Assembly (NCBI RefSeq): GCF_000003605.2
Contig: NW_003145783.1
Coordinates: 93,334-115,266 of the forward strand
Reading direction: 5' to 3'
Length of the DNA: 21,933 nt
Source: Saccoglossus kowalevskii
Taxonomy: Eukaryota; Hemichordata; Enteropneusta; Harrimaniidae
In this document: positions 8,416 to 18,268 of the stretch, one piece after another
Position numbering within the stretch: position 1 is the first letter of the stretch
Layout of the letters: each line of letters opens with the position of its first letter
Position numbers and translations under genes: made by a program
The notes under the pieces: generated by a model
What the model was told of the DNA's origin: nothing
Databases searched by the model: none
What the model saw: the letters and a program-made list of their open reading frames with translations, nothing else

Positions 8416-8520
8416 GATAAATATTTGGTACTCGTTGTCCAAAGTAACTATTCGAAATAGATACATGACAGTTTATGTACTCTGAATAGTTTCTTAGGAC
8501 GATGATTACCAAATATTGTC
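8416..8520. repeat. 105-nt imperfect hairpin
   Basis: Left arm 8416-8453 and right arm 8484-8520 pair at about 31 of 38 positions and share atatttggta and actattc. The 30-nt middle can pair further (atacat with atgtac). There is no coding content. It could be a tiny foldback element, or the strand of a small-RNA precursor. Confidence 0.55.
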
Positions 8521-9540
8521 CGGATCGAGAACTTTTTTTACTACTTTTATGAAACACAAAGTCAAGCCAAGTACGGGAGTTGTGTGTACAGTGGCCAAAA
8601 CAATCATGTTTATAAGAGAACTCACGTGACCCAATTTTACGTGTCAGTGAGCCAAAGCGCTAGAACTGACTGGGCAATATTCAAAAATACCTGTATGAGA
8701 CATTGCCGATGAATTAAATAATAATATAACAGAGATTGTTCACACAACCCGAATATCCCGAACAGGGGTGACGTGGTGTCAGATGACAACGCGCGACACC
8801 CGTCCACGCACCAGCCATCCCACAACGTACAACCATTGCTCCACAAATTTGAAAACGGACCAACCCATACTGTCGACAGTCCCCATAACTAATTTTATTT
8901 TATTTAATTTTAAGCGAATTAGGCAAAATTGTCAACAGTCTGAGCCCAACCGACCCAAGACTTTAAACTTAACCGCTACCTAGTTTTAATTACACTGTTA
9001 TCGCTTCTATGCGTCGTTATGCTGCTGTTTGTATTCACTCTAACAGGATGGTGCTGTCAGTTTTGCAAACGATTTACTACCTGAATCAGCATATATTGTC
9101 AAACTATATATCTCCCTTCTCGAGATTATAGCAGTAAATCCTTCTTAGATATCGCCAGAAAAATCACGTAATAAATTCACTATTGTATTTTTTTTTAACA
9201 GAATAGTTTTACACTTTCCCGCTGCAAGCGCGTTTTGTGAATAATCTGATTATTAGAGTAAACCAAATTAAAGTTTGCAAAGAAGAACACCAGTATTTTC
9301 ACCCTTTGAATGAGAGGAATTCGGATGAAGGAGACTACGTTTTGATTACACATATTTACGTTGAGGCTAGAAGGAGCACAGTATAGTACAAGTCTCTACG
9401 ACAAACTCGAATTTCAACGTGCCGCCATGTTATGTCTGCAGTGTGACCTTTACCATGTTCACCTCATTTGGCACGTGTTTCCGCGCCCACCTGTGGGCAT
9501 TCATGAATATTTAATAGCAATGAATTTCCTGCAGAATAAA
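8521..9540. other. unannotated stretch
   Basis: A 69-codon minus ORF at 8637-8846, rich in C and W, reflects CCA/CAC-rich sequence on the other strand and looks non-coding. I see no exon with plausible splice sites. Confidence 0.35.
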
Positions 9541-9542
9541 CC

Positions 9543-9623
9543 AGTCGGGCGATTTCGCGCTAACACCTCCATTTCGATTTTTTTTTTGTATTTAAACTAC
9601 AAAAACAATTTAATCGCCCGACT
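9543..9623. repeat. 12-bp inverted repeat (agtcgggcgatt / aatcgcccgact)
   Basis: Perfect 12-bp GC-rich arms at 9543-9554 and 9612-9623 are separated by 57 bp of AT-rich DNA with a T run. This may be the remains of a short foldback element. Confidence 0.6.
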
Positions 9624-9909
9624 GCGCCAGTCTACAGGCACCACAATATTTCGTACTTACCGTATTACACTCAGTTGAGCCTTTGTAAACGATACAGACG
9701 GTAACGAGGACTGGTAGTGCAATCAATAATTATACCATTAACGCGTGTTCTCTTGTAACTTTTTGTGTAAAGACATTCACTCGTTGACGGCACAGAACTG
9801 ACTTCTTCTACTCGAGAACACTAACAGAGCTGTGTTGAGAGGTGGCACCACTATAATGGGAAATTTGAGCAGATATAAGCCTCGGTATGTAAACACGCAC
9901 ATCAAAGTG

Positions 9910-9995
9910 GAAACAGGCAGGCGATCTGCCGCTCAGCGGTTAGAGGCGGTGGTTTTGACCACGCTCCCTGACTGTGTTTTGACGAATGAATGAAG
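9910..9995 (+). repeat. degenerate tRNA-like (SINE head) remnant
   Basis: gctcagcggttagagg resembles the D arm/A box of tRNA genes (TAGCTCAGCGGTTAGAGC). It is followed by a gtgg/ccac stem with a six-base loop, like an anticodon arm. The B box is barely recognisable and the acceptor stem is absent. A decayed tRNA-derived SINE is the likeliest source. Confidence 0.25.
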
Positions 9996-10610
9996 TAGGA
10001 ACCAACAACGGTGTATCCGTATTTACATCCAGTATTGCGAGATTATTCAAGCCGGATAAAAAAAAATGTAAATCTCTTCAACTCGAATTACGTTTCCCAT
10101 GATTGACTGCGTTGATGCGAGTGAATATTGTTGAACCAACGTCAAATTTACACCGAACACCGGCAATTGACACGGTGTCACTACTGAATTACCGTCGATT
10201 TTTGTTTAGCTCCGAGTAAATGCTAGATTTTCGACTGAATAACAGAACACAGACGGTGCACCATAGATGACAAAACACATTCGAACGGCTATAATCACTC
10301 ATTCGGTAAGAAATACACGTTATGAGACTGCTGACACCAGTCTATTGTGTGTTGTCGCTGTACGGTGATGACCTTACAAGCTAATTTTATCGCAGAAATA
10401 ACAATGTCTTGATACTTTTTACTACCTCTTAATAAGCGTGTGTTACTCCGGAGAGTGGGTTAATGTCTAGCCACACCCATTAGCCTCAGTTTCATAGTGT
10501 TGACCATGTGACTTCACGAATATGCATACAAGCAATGCATTTTATAGTATAAAAAGTTAGTTGACCCAGTTAATAAGAAGGAGGCAGGGCAAGAATTGAG
10601 AGAAAACGTG
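9996..10610. other. unannotated stretch
   Basis: Intron or intergenic DNA downstream, in the minus sense, of the exon at 10625. I found no matching next exon. Confidence 0.35.
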
Positions 10611-10624
10611 GGTGAGTGATTCAC

Positions 10625-10773
10625 CTGGCAATAACTCCGAGTGCGTCTTTGTAGGCTTTGTGGGTCGACGCCTGGAAAATCCGGTCATGTAACACTCGAA
10701 AATATTGCATTGTATCGGTTGTCTTCAAATAAACATCCGGAATGGTCAACTTCAACGGCTCCGCTGAATTATT
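10625..10773 (-). CDS. internal exon of an unrecognised gene
   Basis: The minus strand shows a good acceptor (tgtatttgcag), a 149-bp segment open in only one of three frames, and a good donor (GCCAG|GTGAAT). It enters in phase 0 and leaves after two bases of a codon. The 49 residues begin NNSAEPLKLTIPDVYLKTTD, continue TMQYFRVLHDRIFQASTHKA and end YKDALGVIAR. This balanced, amphipathic, helix-friendly composition is typical of a soluble folded domain, unlike chance ORFs nearby. I do not recognise the family. No partner exon was identified on either side. A possible donor upstream (CCATGG|GTACGT near 10900) does not give a convincing join. Confidence 0.6.
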
Positions 10774-11714
10774 CTGCAAATACACATTCAAAACACATTT
10801 TATATGTGTGACACTCTCGTGACTGCACAGTTGTTATATTCATAATATTGTTCCCCGCAAATTTGGCCCTGTTTTCTGACACAATTGTGTGGTATACGTA
10901 CCCATGGCCACCACACATGCAAACATGCCGGGTCTATGTAGGATCTCTCAATACAGTACAAAACAAAACGGACTGACTTCATGATTCAAATTCCAACACA
11001 TGCGGACGTTGTGACTTGTGTACCTGTGTACGTGTTACCTGGTGCGTGGTACACTATTCAGAAAAAGATTAGATGTATCGCTAGTGAGTACAGTTTAAAC
11101 TCACGCACCCGTCTGTGAAATGTATACTGGCATTCGTCATCAGGTTTGTTAGGCTATTATCCCGATGGAAGAATTTTGATTGATCCTGTCACGTCCCATC
11201 GATTGAAAACAAACACCACATTGTCCTGTGATAGGTGTCGGTCACCAAGAACTGATAAAACATCACGAGCTGCAAACCCGATTTTTGTTTGTACAAAATG
11301 AAGAAAAAGAAATAAGAAGAAAAAAACCGCTAAGAATAATATTTCCGATCACGTGATACATTGTATCCAAGTAGGTTAAAATAAATGTATGCGAACAAAA
11401 AGTAACTCTACAACCGTATATGTCGTATTCGTATCATATCATTTTGTCCCACTTCTTGTCCTACGTAAAATAATCTTGTACAATAACGTCTGTCCTTTTT
11501 TCTTCACTGTATTACATAGATGAAATAAAACACATCGATGTCAACAAAATTGCCATATATGACGTACCAATATGCGTTACATTCGCACCGGGGTTCAAAC
11601 ATTTGTGTCGTTCACTCACACTATCGTACCGCACTATCATACATTTTGTCACGAATGAATTTTGCCTGAGCTCAGCTCTCGTGTGCGCCAAAAAAATCGA
11701 ATCGATCGACGATC
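10774..11714. other. unannotated stretch
   Basis: Contains a 60-codon minus ORF (10800-10982) without recognisable features. Otherwise intron or intergenic DNA. Confidence 0.35.
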
Positions 11715-11745
11715 GAAGATGAATTATATTACAAAATCAATATTC
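11715..11745. repeat. dispersed repeat, copy 2
   Basis: Matches 2610-2640 at 29 of 31 positions in the same orientation. It lies about 75 bp beyond the putative Gypsy primer-binding site on the minus strand. Confidence 0.6.
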
Positions 11746-11820
11746 GTTGTGGAGCTTTTCCCAGTATACGAGATTGTAAACTGAGAACAGACTTCTCAAG
11801 GTAGAGTGAACTAAGTTAGT

Positions 11821-12063
11821 ATTGGTCACCAAATCTGGAGGAGAACAACGCACTGGAGAGGAGCACTTGTAGCCAAGGTGTTTATTGCTCAACTGCTAGG
11901 CCTGGAACTAAGTCTAAATACTCACGTTATATTCCATACAATGTATCAATATCATTATGCAAATAACTAAACTAAACGTCATAGCCTCAAATCATTACAG
12001 AGATACACACCAGATTCCTGAGTTATTTTCTGATCAGTCAATACGTTTTCCCTATTTTATATA
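11821..12063 (-). mobile_element. Gypsy-like LTR end and primer-binding site fragment
   Basis: On the minus strand, a TATATAAAAT box (12063-12054) is followed about 170 bp later by AATAAA (11886-11881), then a U5-like stretch, then agatTTGGTGACCAAT (from about 11836). TTTGGTGACC directly after the LTR end is typical of Gypsy-superfamily elements in invertebrates, where the 5' end of the internal region primes minus-strand synthesis. The order TATA, poly(A) signal and primer site is what an LTR would show. The LTR start, its partner LTR and any gag-pol ORF are not visible, so this is a truncated relic. Confidence 0.45.
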
Positions 12064-12408
12064 ACGACTATTTCATGTTCAAGTTTGAATAGCAATGCAT
12101 AGCGGGATTCATTTTTGTGCAGACAAATACAACTTTGTCGATAAACGGTGCATTACGCCAGTTTTCGATCAGTATACCTTTCAGAACTGCGTAAGTTATA
12201 ACCAACTTAATGAAAATTCTAATATCAGCTAACTAATATCAATACCACGTGTTTAACTAAACATAGTTGAACTCTGGTGACCTTGCCCTTTGTTATATAA
12301 TATAATTCCCTTTATCATAGTTTGTTTCAATATAAATATGCATTGTCATAATTAATTTTGAATACAAACAAGTTTTGGGGTTGAACCAACAGTGGGGAAT
12401 CAGTCTAC
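12064..12408. other. unannotated stretch
   Basis: May hold the beginning of the LTR fragment on the minus strand, but no TG boundary can be fixed. Confidence 0.3.
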
Positions 12409-12409
12409 C

Positions 12410-13535
12410 GAATGTCCTTAAAAGATGTAAATATCTTACAAAAACATTGGTGCCTTATTTGTTTAATTATTTTAAGGAACATAATTTCCAGCTTTATTGA
12501 AAGTAATTGAGATATTTTAGAATAAAAACAAATGTCTCATTGCAAAAAACAGTGCTGCATTTAGATGTGAATAGATTCATAAAACATGCAAGATAACAGA
12601 AAAATTTAGCTGGCTTTAGTTCAAGTATTTTGTACAGGTGTCTGTCAAAAATGAATGATTCACTGAGACAAATATGAACTGCCTCATTGTGTGACTACTG
12701 TATTATATGAAAAATAAAAAAAAACATCCTTTATGTATAGCTATCATGTTGCAAGCTCTGCTTTGTATGCAAATCAACTTAAATAGTTGGTGTCCAGTGG
12801 AGGGAGAAGTCAACAGTACTGTTGCCTCCTGAGAAACACTGCAATCTCTGAAGTGCGTTTTTAAACTAGTATTATAAAAACTCTATCATTCTGTTCTAAT
12901 AGCTGAAACATATTCCTGTGAGTTTTCATTTGTCAAATGAACTGTTTGTCAAATACAGAATACATATATTTTAGAATAATTTTCTTTCTAAAATGTGGAT
13001 GAAATGTTTTGCTTTTAATGTATTTTTTATGTATTGTTTTTGATTTGATAACTTTTGACTAAACATATTTTCTATTAGCTTCAGATCTTGACCAAAGTTT
13101 GGCACCCAGTTCATAGCAGTGCTTATATTGATTTTCTGACATCTTGTTTTCTGTAAAGATTTTATTGGTAGGTTTGCAAATGTGTATCAGACTGTGCAAT
13201 CTCTCCATGAGTTGGTTTTGAAACCCAGTATGGGATTCTGAGATACATTACCAAGGATATTATTACAAGATAAATCATTTGCTTCATTGAACACATACAA
13301 CAATGCATATTTCCACTGAGATCAGTGACCTTTGATGTGTATCACCAGTGATCAGTCAAGTAGAAACAGTCAAAATATTTTATCAGATTTTCTCAATTTT
13401 TGCATGATATTTTCATACAGGACATCTGTTGTTCAAACTCAGGGAAGACTTTATACTGATGAATAAGGTGACCAAGTTTGATAAAGTTTGGAATAGAATT
13501 AGTAAAGTTATTATGCACACAATAACAATTAATAA
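12410..13535. other. CpG-empty block
   Basis: Reading base by base, I find one CpG (about 12855) in 1,126 bp, whereas neighbouring segments have several per 100-200 bp. The block is AT-rich, TG/CA-rich and has no long ORF. In invertebrates CpG loss marks DNA methylated in the germ line, usually the bodies of widely expressed genes. An untranslated exon or intron of a methylated gene is possible; the AATAAA-like run near 12712 would fit a plus-strand 3' end. Confidence 0.7.
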
Positions 13536-13566
13536 CGACGACGACGACAACAACAACGACAACGCC
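13535..13566. repeat. short (acg)n/(aac)n microsatellite
   Basis: The tract aacgacgacgacgacaacaa continues with acgacaacg. It ends the CpG-empty block. Confidence 0.8.
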
Positions 13567-14277
13567 AAACAAAATGTTCCCTTAATATACCTTTCCCTTC
13601 CATCTTTGATGGTACGGGCAAGGTAAAAATGAAACAAATACAAATCAACAACTGACCCTAATAGGGTATAGTTTGGTAATCACTCAAAGAAAACAAACAC
13701 AACAAAATACGGTCTTAATATTCATGAGAGACTTGCTTTTATGAAAAGACTACTAGTATTTTAACGAATTTTATTAATTATAAAGCAATTACACAAAGTA
13801 ACCTTGTTGTTTTAGAGCACAGTTATCATGCTAGGTGACATTTTTCATCTATATGCTCACAACAATTATTTCAAAAGTGGAGACTTGTAACAAAAATGGC
13901 TGAGCATGTTGTTCTTGACTATCTGATTGTTTTTCAAAAAGTCACTTGACTACCTGAAAAATGTGACACCGTACAAACATATACTTCATGCATCAAGTAC
14001 AACAACATTATTTTAATTGCAGGGAAATCACAAAATAGATGAAAAATTAATTAAATTAAATGCAAATTTAGTTCAACACAAATCATATTAATCGGTAGCC
14101 TGATTGCAGTTTATTTTGAGTATTCGTGACGTAACAAAAATACGCGCAAAGCCCTTAAACTTGGGAAGACCGTGACCGATATAACGGTCGGTTAACTGGT
14201 CTTAATTTCGGGTTTCAACGTTTACTGTGCAGTGCACAATTATTTAATAGTTATTAAAAAATGATCTGAAAAATGTG
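13567..14277. other. unannotated stretch, downstream of the cyclase gene
   Basis: AT-rich and CpG-poor up to about 14100. No ORF or RNA gene is supported. Confidence 0.35.
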
Positions 14278-14283
14278 TTTATT
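14278..14283 (-). terminator. candidate poly(A) signal of the cyclase gene
   Basis: AATAAA on the minus strand, 365 bp beyond the stop codon. Other AT-rich signals could serve instead. Confidence 0.3.
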
Positions 14284-14647
14284 CTATCCAATTAGTAAAT
14301 ATTATAATAGAATTAATGAGATGAAAACAATAATACACGAGCTTTGTGTGTGTATACAAGTAGTTAGTGTCAACAAAAATACGTCTTTACATTAAGTGGC
14401 GCCCTCTAGCGACGAAATGTCCTTGTCACGTAAATGGAGAAATGAAAGGCGATTTTATCTGCATCGATATTTTTTTTTTATCTGTAGTCGGATAATAATA
14501 TTTTAGAGTTTTACTATATTTCTAGAAACATCTGCACAACCCACTATAGTTGTTGCTTTGAATGACATTCGCTTTTACCCATCTTCGTCACAGAAACAAT
14601 TCGCCACTGGAGGACGGAAATTATTATTACAGGTTTGATACGATGTA

Positions 14648-14877
14648 CTACAGTACTCGGAGTATAGAAACTACCACGGCGAGAAATGTAATTTCAAACT
14701 TCCAGAATACGACTTTAGTCGCTAGGCCAACGCTGCATGGGTTTTCGATGTCAGAGCGCCACCCAGTGGCAAAAATGCGAAGTGGAGCGCCGCTTCCTCC
14801 CCCTATTTTCATTGGAATTGCAAATACAGTGGCCCCTTTGGTGGGAAGCTGGTCCATATTGGCAACATTCTCAAAAC
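14648..14877 (-). CDS. cyclase gene, last exon
   Basis: Acceptor ctttctacag. With the G carried over, the exon encodes GFENVANMDQLPTKGATVFA, IPMKIGGGSGAPLRIFATGW and then a tail ending ITFLAVVVSILRVL before TAG at 14650-14648. The part up to RIFA is a strong family match. The last roughly 40 residues have no family counterpart that I recall and end in a hydrophobic segment. Confidence 0.88.
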
Positions 14878-16688
14878 CTGTAGAAAGAAAATGAAGTTAC
14901 TGCTTTTCTGTCAAGTTTAAAGAGCCATGATCTGTGCAACTTGTTTTACTTTGTTTTGGATTTTGGATTTATGTAAACAAAAAAACAACAACATTTCGTG
15001 GTGTACAGAATACATCACATGTACACCAGTATTTTTTTTTCTCCGAAAAATGTTACATTTCTAGCTATTAGTATAAACATGGGACAGTATGATCATAGTT
15101 GTCTGACTTAGTGACGCTATGTTTCAATCGCGAAGCAGAGAAAACAGATGAAGGCTGCCGAGGCACTATAAGGGTAATATGGCGGCACCTCGGCGGTGGT
15201 GGCGTTTTCAGAATAAATAAGTACGCACGCGCGTTACTGTTTGCGCAGCACATGGGACTATAATATACTGACCCATGGACATTTGCGCTACACTCGAACC
15301 ATATACATTTTATAAAGTCACAGAGTTTTAAACACGAACACGTCAACTGGGTCGGAGGCATAATACGAGTTCTCACCTGGTATATTTCGCAGGTATAGTA
15401 TTTGGTGGGTAGGATACAAGGAAGACGGTGCGTGGTCCAGGGAGGGCGTGTCAATTCCAACTGCTTTGATCTGAAATGTACAATAACGACAATATACACG
15501 AGGTAACATGAGAACTATGTTCGATGTCGATAGAGTAATTCGAGATTATTTTTTTGAATTCAGCGAATCATATGTCATTCAATTTCAAATGCGTCCGAAA
15601 ACTGTCACACCAGTGTGTGAATATTAGGGACCGTATTGTCTCACATGAACTTAGATACGTACCTTTCTATAGTCAACCAGCCACTGGGCGGCTTCGGGGG
15701 CAATGCCGGGGAAATGCAATAACGTGGTGTTCGTAGTATCTGTCCCTAAGAACCTGATCTACGACAAAAAAAATCAATGTGTTAGATATTTGAAAGCAGG
15801 CATCACTGCAAATAAGTAACTGTGACACACGAACACACAAGTCTACCTTATCTGGCCATCGGCTTCCCCATCCTGAATACACCATCAGTATGACGTCATC
15901 GGGGATGGCACCATTCTCTTCTTCCCATGCTTCTAAATCGGGAACAGTGAGCTGTGCATCCGGGTCTTCATCTGCTTTTGATTTTATATTTATTCTGATT
16001 GCAGGGCCGATAAGCTGATCTAGCAAAACTTCGTCAGCATTTAATTTTCCCTGCGAAAGAAAATATTCGATTTTGACAGATAAATATTTCATGGTGTTTT
16101 GAGTCTATAAATATTAAATTTGTGTTTAATTTGATCCACGATGCAGAAGCGTATGTGCTTGAGGTGATCACCAGTATTTTAGCGGAAACCAAACATGTTG
16201 ATTCGTTGACTGCTAGTCACCTGGCCTGACTCACGCGTGATTCTATTCAAGCGAAAAACTCCTTTCGTTTCATTTTACAAATACTCAATACGCCACATAG
16301 ATCAGTCGTGGTACCTTCACGTCAACGCCAGAGATTTTACGAAATTGTATTTTAAAGTGAATTGTTTTCTAGCTTTCCCAGAAAAGTTATGAAATATTTT
16401 CGCATACATAGGTCAGTCAAATATTTTTTTTTCTGTAAAATAGAAGGCAGACGTGTTAACACAGGAGGGGGTCAAGAAAGTAACGTGAATTAACGTACCT
16501 TTGACATATGAACTGGCGCGTCCATGTGGGTACCAAGGTGTTCGGGAGTACAGAAACTATTGGATTCTAAATACAATTCACCGCCCATGGTGTAGTTTTT
16601 GATAAGCACGGTCAATTCAAAATCGTCATAAGTTGGCCAATGTAATGTGTCCTTGTTAAGGTGTAGGTCATGTCCAAATACATCGAGT
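14648..16688 (-). CDS. cyclase / kynurenine-formamidase-like gene, five exons seen
   Basis: This is a member of the cyclase family (bacterial KynB and isatin hydrolase relatives), metal-dependent amide or ester hydrolases. In bacteria KynB converts N-formylkynurenine to kynurenine; the substrate of animal members like this is not established by sequence. Exons in order are 16499-16688, 15847-16050, 15663-15758, 15377-15470 and 14648-14877, all with GT-AG introns and compatible phases 0, 0, 0 and 1. About 269 residues are visible, close to the full family length, so only a short N-terminus (often a signal peptide) is missing. The metal-site motif EHLGTHMDAPVH is intact. The later PTHQ histidine and FENVANM glutamate, which complete the active site in the family, are also present. 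Oddities are an apparent one-base deletion in the first visible exon and an unusual hydrophobic C-terminus. The family call is firm; the exact substrate and first exon are not. Confidence 0.9.
15377..15470 (-). CDS. cyclase gene, fourth visible exon
   Basis: Acceptor tacatttcag, donor ATACCAG|GTGAGA, 94 bp, entering in phase 0 and leaving in phase 1. It encodes IKAVGIDTPSLDHAPSSLYP then THQILYLRNIP. The GxDTPSxD and THQxL motifs match the family; this His is one of the active-site residues. Confidence 0.92.
15663..15758 (-). CDS. cyclase gene, third visible exon
   Basis: Acceptor tttgtcgtag after a T run, donor AGAAAG|GTACGT, 96 bp, phase 0 on both sides. It encodes IRFLGTDTTNTTLLHFPGIA then PEAAQWLVDYRK, matching the family's HFPGIxPEAAxWL segment. 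Confidence 0.92.
15847..16050 (-). CDS. cyclase gene, second visible exon
   Basis: Acceptor tttctttcgcag, donor GATAAG|GTAGAC, 204 bp, phase 0 on both sides. It encodes GKLNADEVLLDQLIGPAIRI, then an acidic stretch, VPDLEAWEEENGAIPDDVIL and MVYSGWGSRWPDK. The LxTGW-like SGWGSRWPDK segment is a family hallmark. Confidence 0.92.
16499..16688 (-). CDS. cyclase gene, first visible exon (metal site)
   Basis: Acceptor gatacag, donor TCAAAG|GTACGT. From about 16658 onward the frame reads NKDTLHWPTYDDFELTVLIK, then NYTMGGELYLESNSFCTPEH and LGTHMDAPVHMSK. The HxGTHxDxPxH-like metal-ligand signature is complete apart from Leu in place of the variable second residue. The first ten codons read best in another frame, YLDMTYTL, implying a one-base loss. 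Confidence 0.85.
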
Positions 16689-17938
16689 CTGTATCACATG
16701 TAACCTTGGTAACAACGGAGAACAGGATACACCAAATGTACAATTCTTTCATGATTATACTTGATATTAATTCTGGATCTAGGAGATTAGAAATCTTGAA
16801 AAAAAAAAGAATACATAGATAGCATGTTATCGACGATCATTCGCCTTCACGACGGACGATACATTGAAATTACAAAACATTTAGCAATGATAAAGCCATA
16901 TATATGTTATATGGGTATATATATTGTAGGTGACCTAGTTGCAAATGAAAGGACTTCTGAAATTACACAGACTTCCCGATTTTTAAAATAAGAATAACTC
17001 GTGTATAATAATCTTGAAAAAGGATTTCAACAACCCCATATATGCAGGCAGGGTGGTAGCAGTAACGTTATAGCGAATGGAATAAAATACATCCACCGGG
17101 CATACGCCAGTGTCCGTTAACGGTTTACTTTGGACGTTTCTTTTTGCAGTACTTTCACTCAAATATAGTTTTTTTTAGTGGATTCTCGTATATAATATGC
17201 CTTGTTATATATGAACATAAACGTTCTGCTGGTAGTATATTGTGTCTATGTCATTTTTGAAAATGAGGTGTATGAGGTGAAGCGAAGGTGAAGCATAGTT
17301 CAAAATAAGACAATAATGTAAAATATTGTACACATTTACAGTGTGTTTCTCTGATCAAGTGACGCGTAGGAACTCGTCTGTGGAGACACGTATATTTTTA
17401 TAATAAGTAGAATATACAAAAAATCATCGAGATTGACGATTCAAATCCACGTCGGTCTGTATGTGTAAGATTTATAGGTTGATGCGTTTCGTGCACCACG
17501 TACTCCTGCTAAGACAATTGAACTGCGAAATAGATGAACGGAACATAGCTGACAGACTTATTGTTCCACGTTACATTGATTTGTGATACCCTTTGACACA
17601 CTGTGCGGTGAATAAAGCTATTATGTGTTGGACTAGTACGTCCATGGTTGCAAAGACTCGTCAAATAGTATATTATATTTATAGAGTTGTTCTGACGTCT
17701 CATACAATGGCACAGACTACACGGAATCTAGTTCACGCAATTGAACACGAATCTTCCCTACCCGAATAAACTGTTTTTGATAAATTACATTCCCGTGTTC
17801 ATGTAGAACACCTTCCCTTCATTATTGTGATCACCATAAAAACTGATAACAAATCCTGAAACATTTCATCCCTGACAGAACAATGTCGTAATAATAACTC
17901 ACGGCCAAGTTGATGCCCGGGTCGATGTACATTAATTC
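16689..17938. other. probable large first intron or upstream region of the cyclase gene
   Basis: No signal-peptide exon with a compatible splice phase could be singled out. A 64-codon minus ORF (17509-17703) has no recognisable features. AT-rich throughout. Confidence 0.4.
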
Positions 17939-18268
17939 AGAAGGCCTTTATTTTTTTTTATTTACGCCTATCGCCCCTCCTGGGACATAGGCCGTCAACC
18001 AGGTTCCTCCAGGCAGAGCGGTTCTGAGCCAGCGTCTCCAGTTCTTTCCATGTGCGGCCCATCTTCTTAACATCTGCCTCCATGTCTCTGCGCCATGAGT
18101 TACGAGGCATTCCCCTCTTCCTTTTTCCTTGAGGATTCCAAGTCAATGCCTGTCTAGTAATATTAGGCATTGGTTTCCGTAGGGTGTGGCCAATCCACCG
18201 CCATCGTCTCTGCAAGAGCTCTGCCTCAATGGGTTGCTGATGAGCAATCTCCCACAAGAAGGCCTTTA
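17939..18268 (-). mobile_element. 5'-truncated non-LTR retrotransposon (LINE) with 12-bp target duplication
   Basis: The element proper spans 18256-17951 on the minus strand. It begins mid-frame as LWEIAHQQPIEAELLQRRWR and continues WIGHTLRKPMPNITRQALTW, NPQGKRKRGMPRNSWRRD and a C-terminal GLCPRRGDRRK. This is the conserved tail after the reverse transcriptase domain in RTE/L2-like LINEs. Its own stop codon is followed at once by an A-rich tail. Perfect 12-bp direct repeats, agaaggccttta, abut both ends (17939-17950 and 18257-18268). The short 3' region, heavy 5' truncation and duplication are the marks of target-primed reverse transcription. The frame is still open, so the insertion is not very old. 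Confidence 0.93.

Noticed and set aside
9361..9678. 105-codon plus ORF
   Set aside because: It opens at a non-ATG codon, spans a T-run and an inverted repeat, and has no recognisable features.
14562..14894. 110-codon plus ORF
   Set aside because: It lies antisense to the last cyclase exon and is a shadow of real coding sequence.
15068..15499. 143-codon minus ORF across the fourth cyclase exon
   Set aside because: It reads the exon in the wrong frame and continues into intron. The frame giving IKAVGIDTPSLDH is the real one.
17400..17470. B-box-like gattcaaatcc on the plus strand
   Set aside because: No A box at tRNA distance and no fold.
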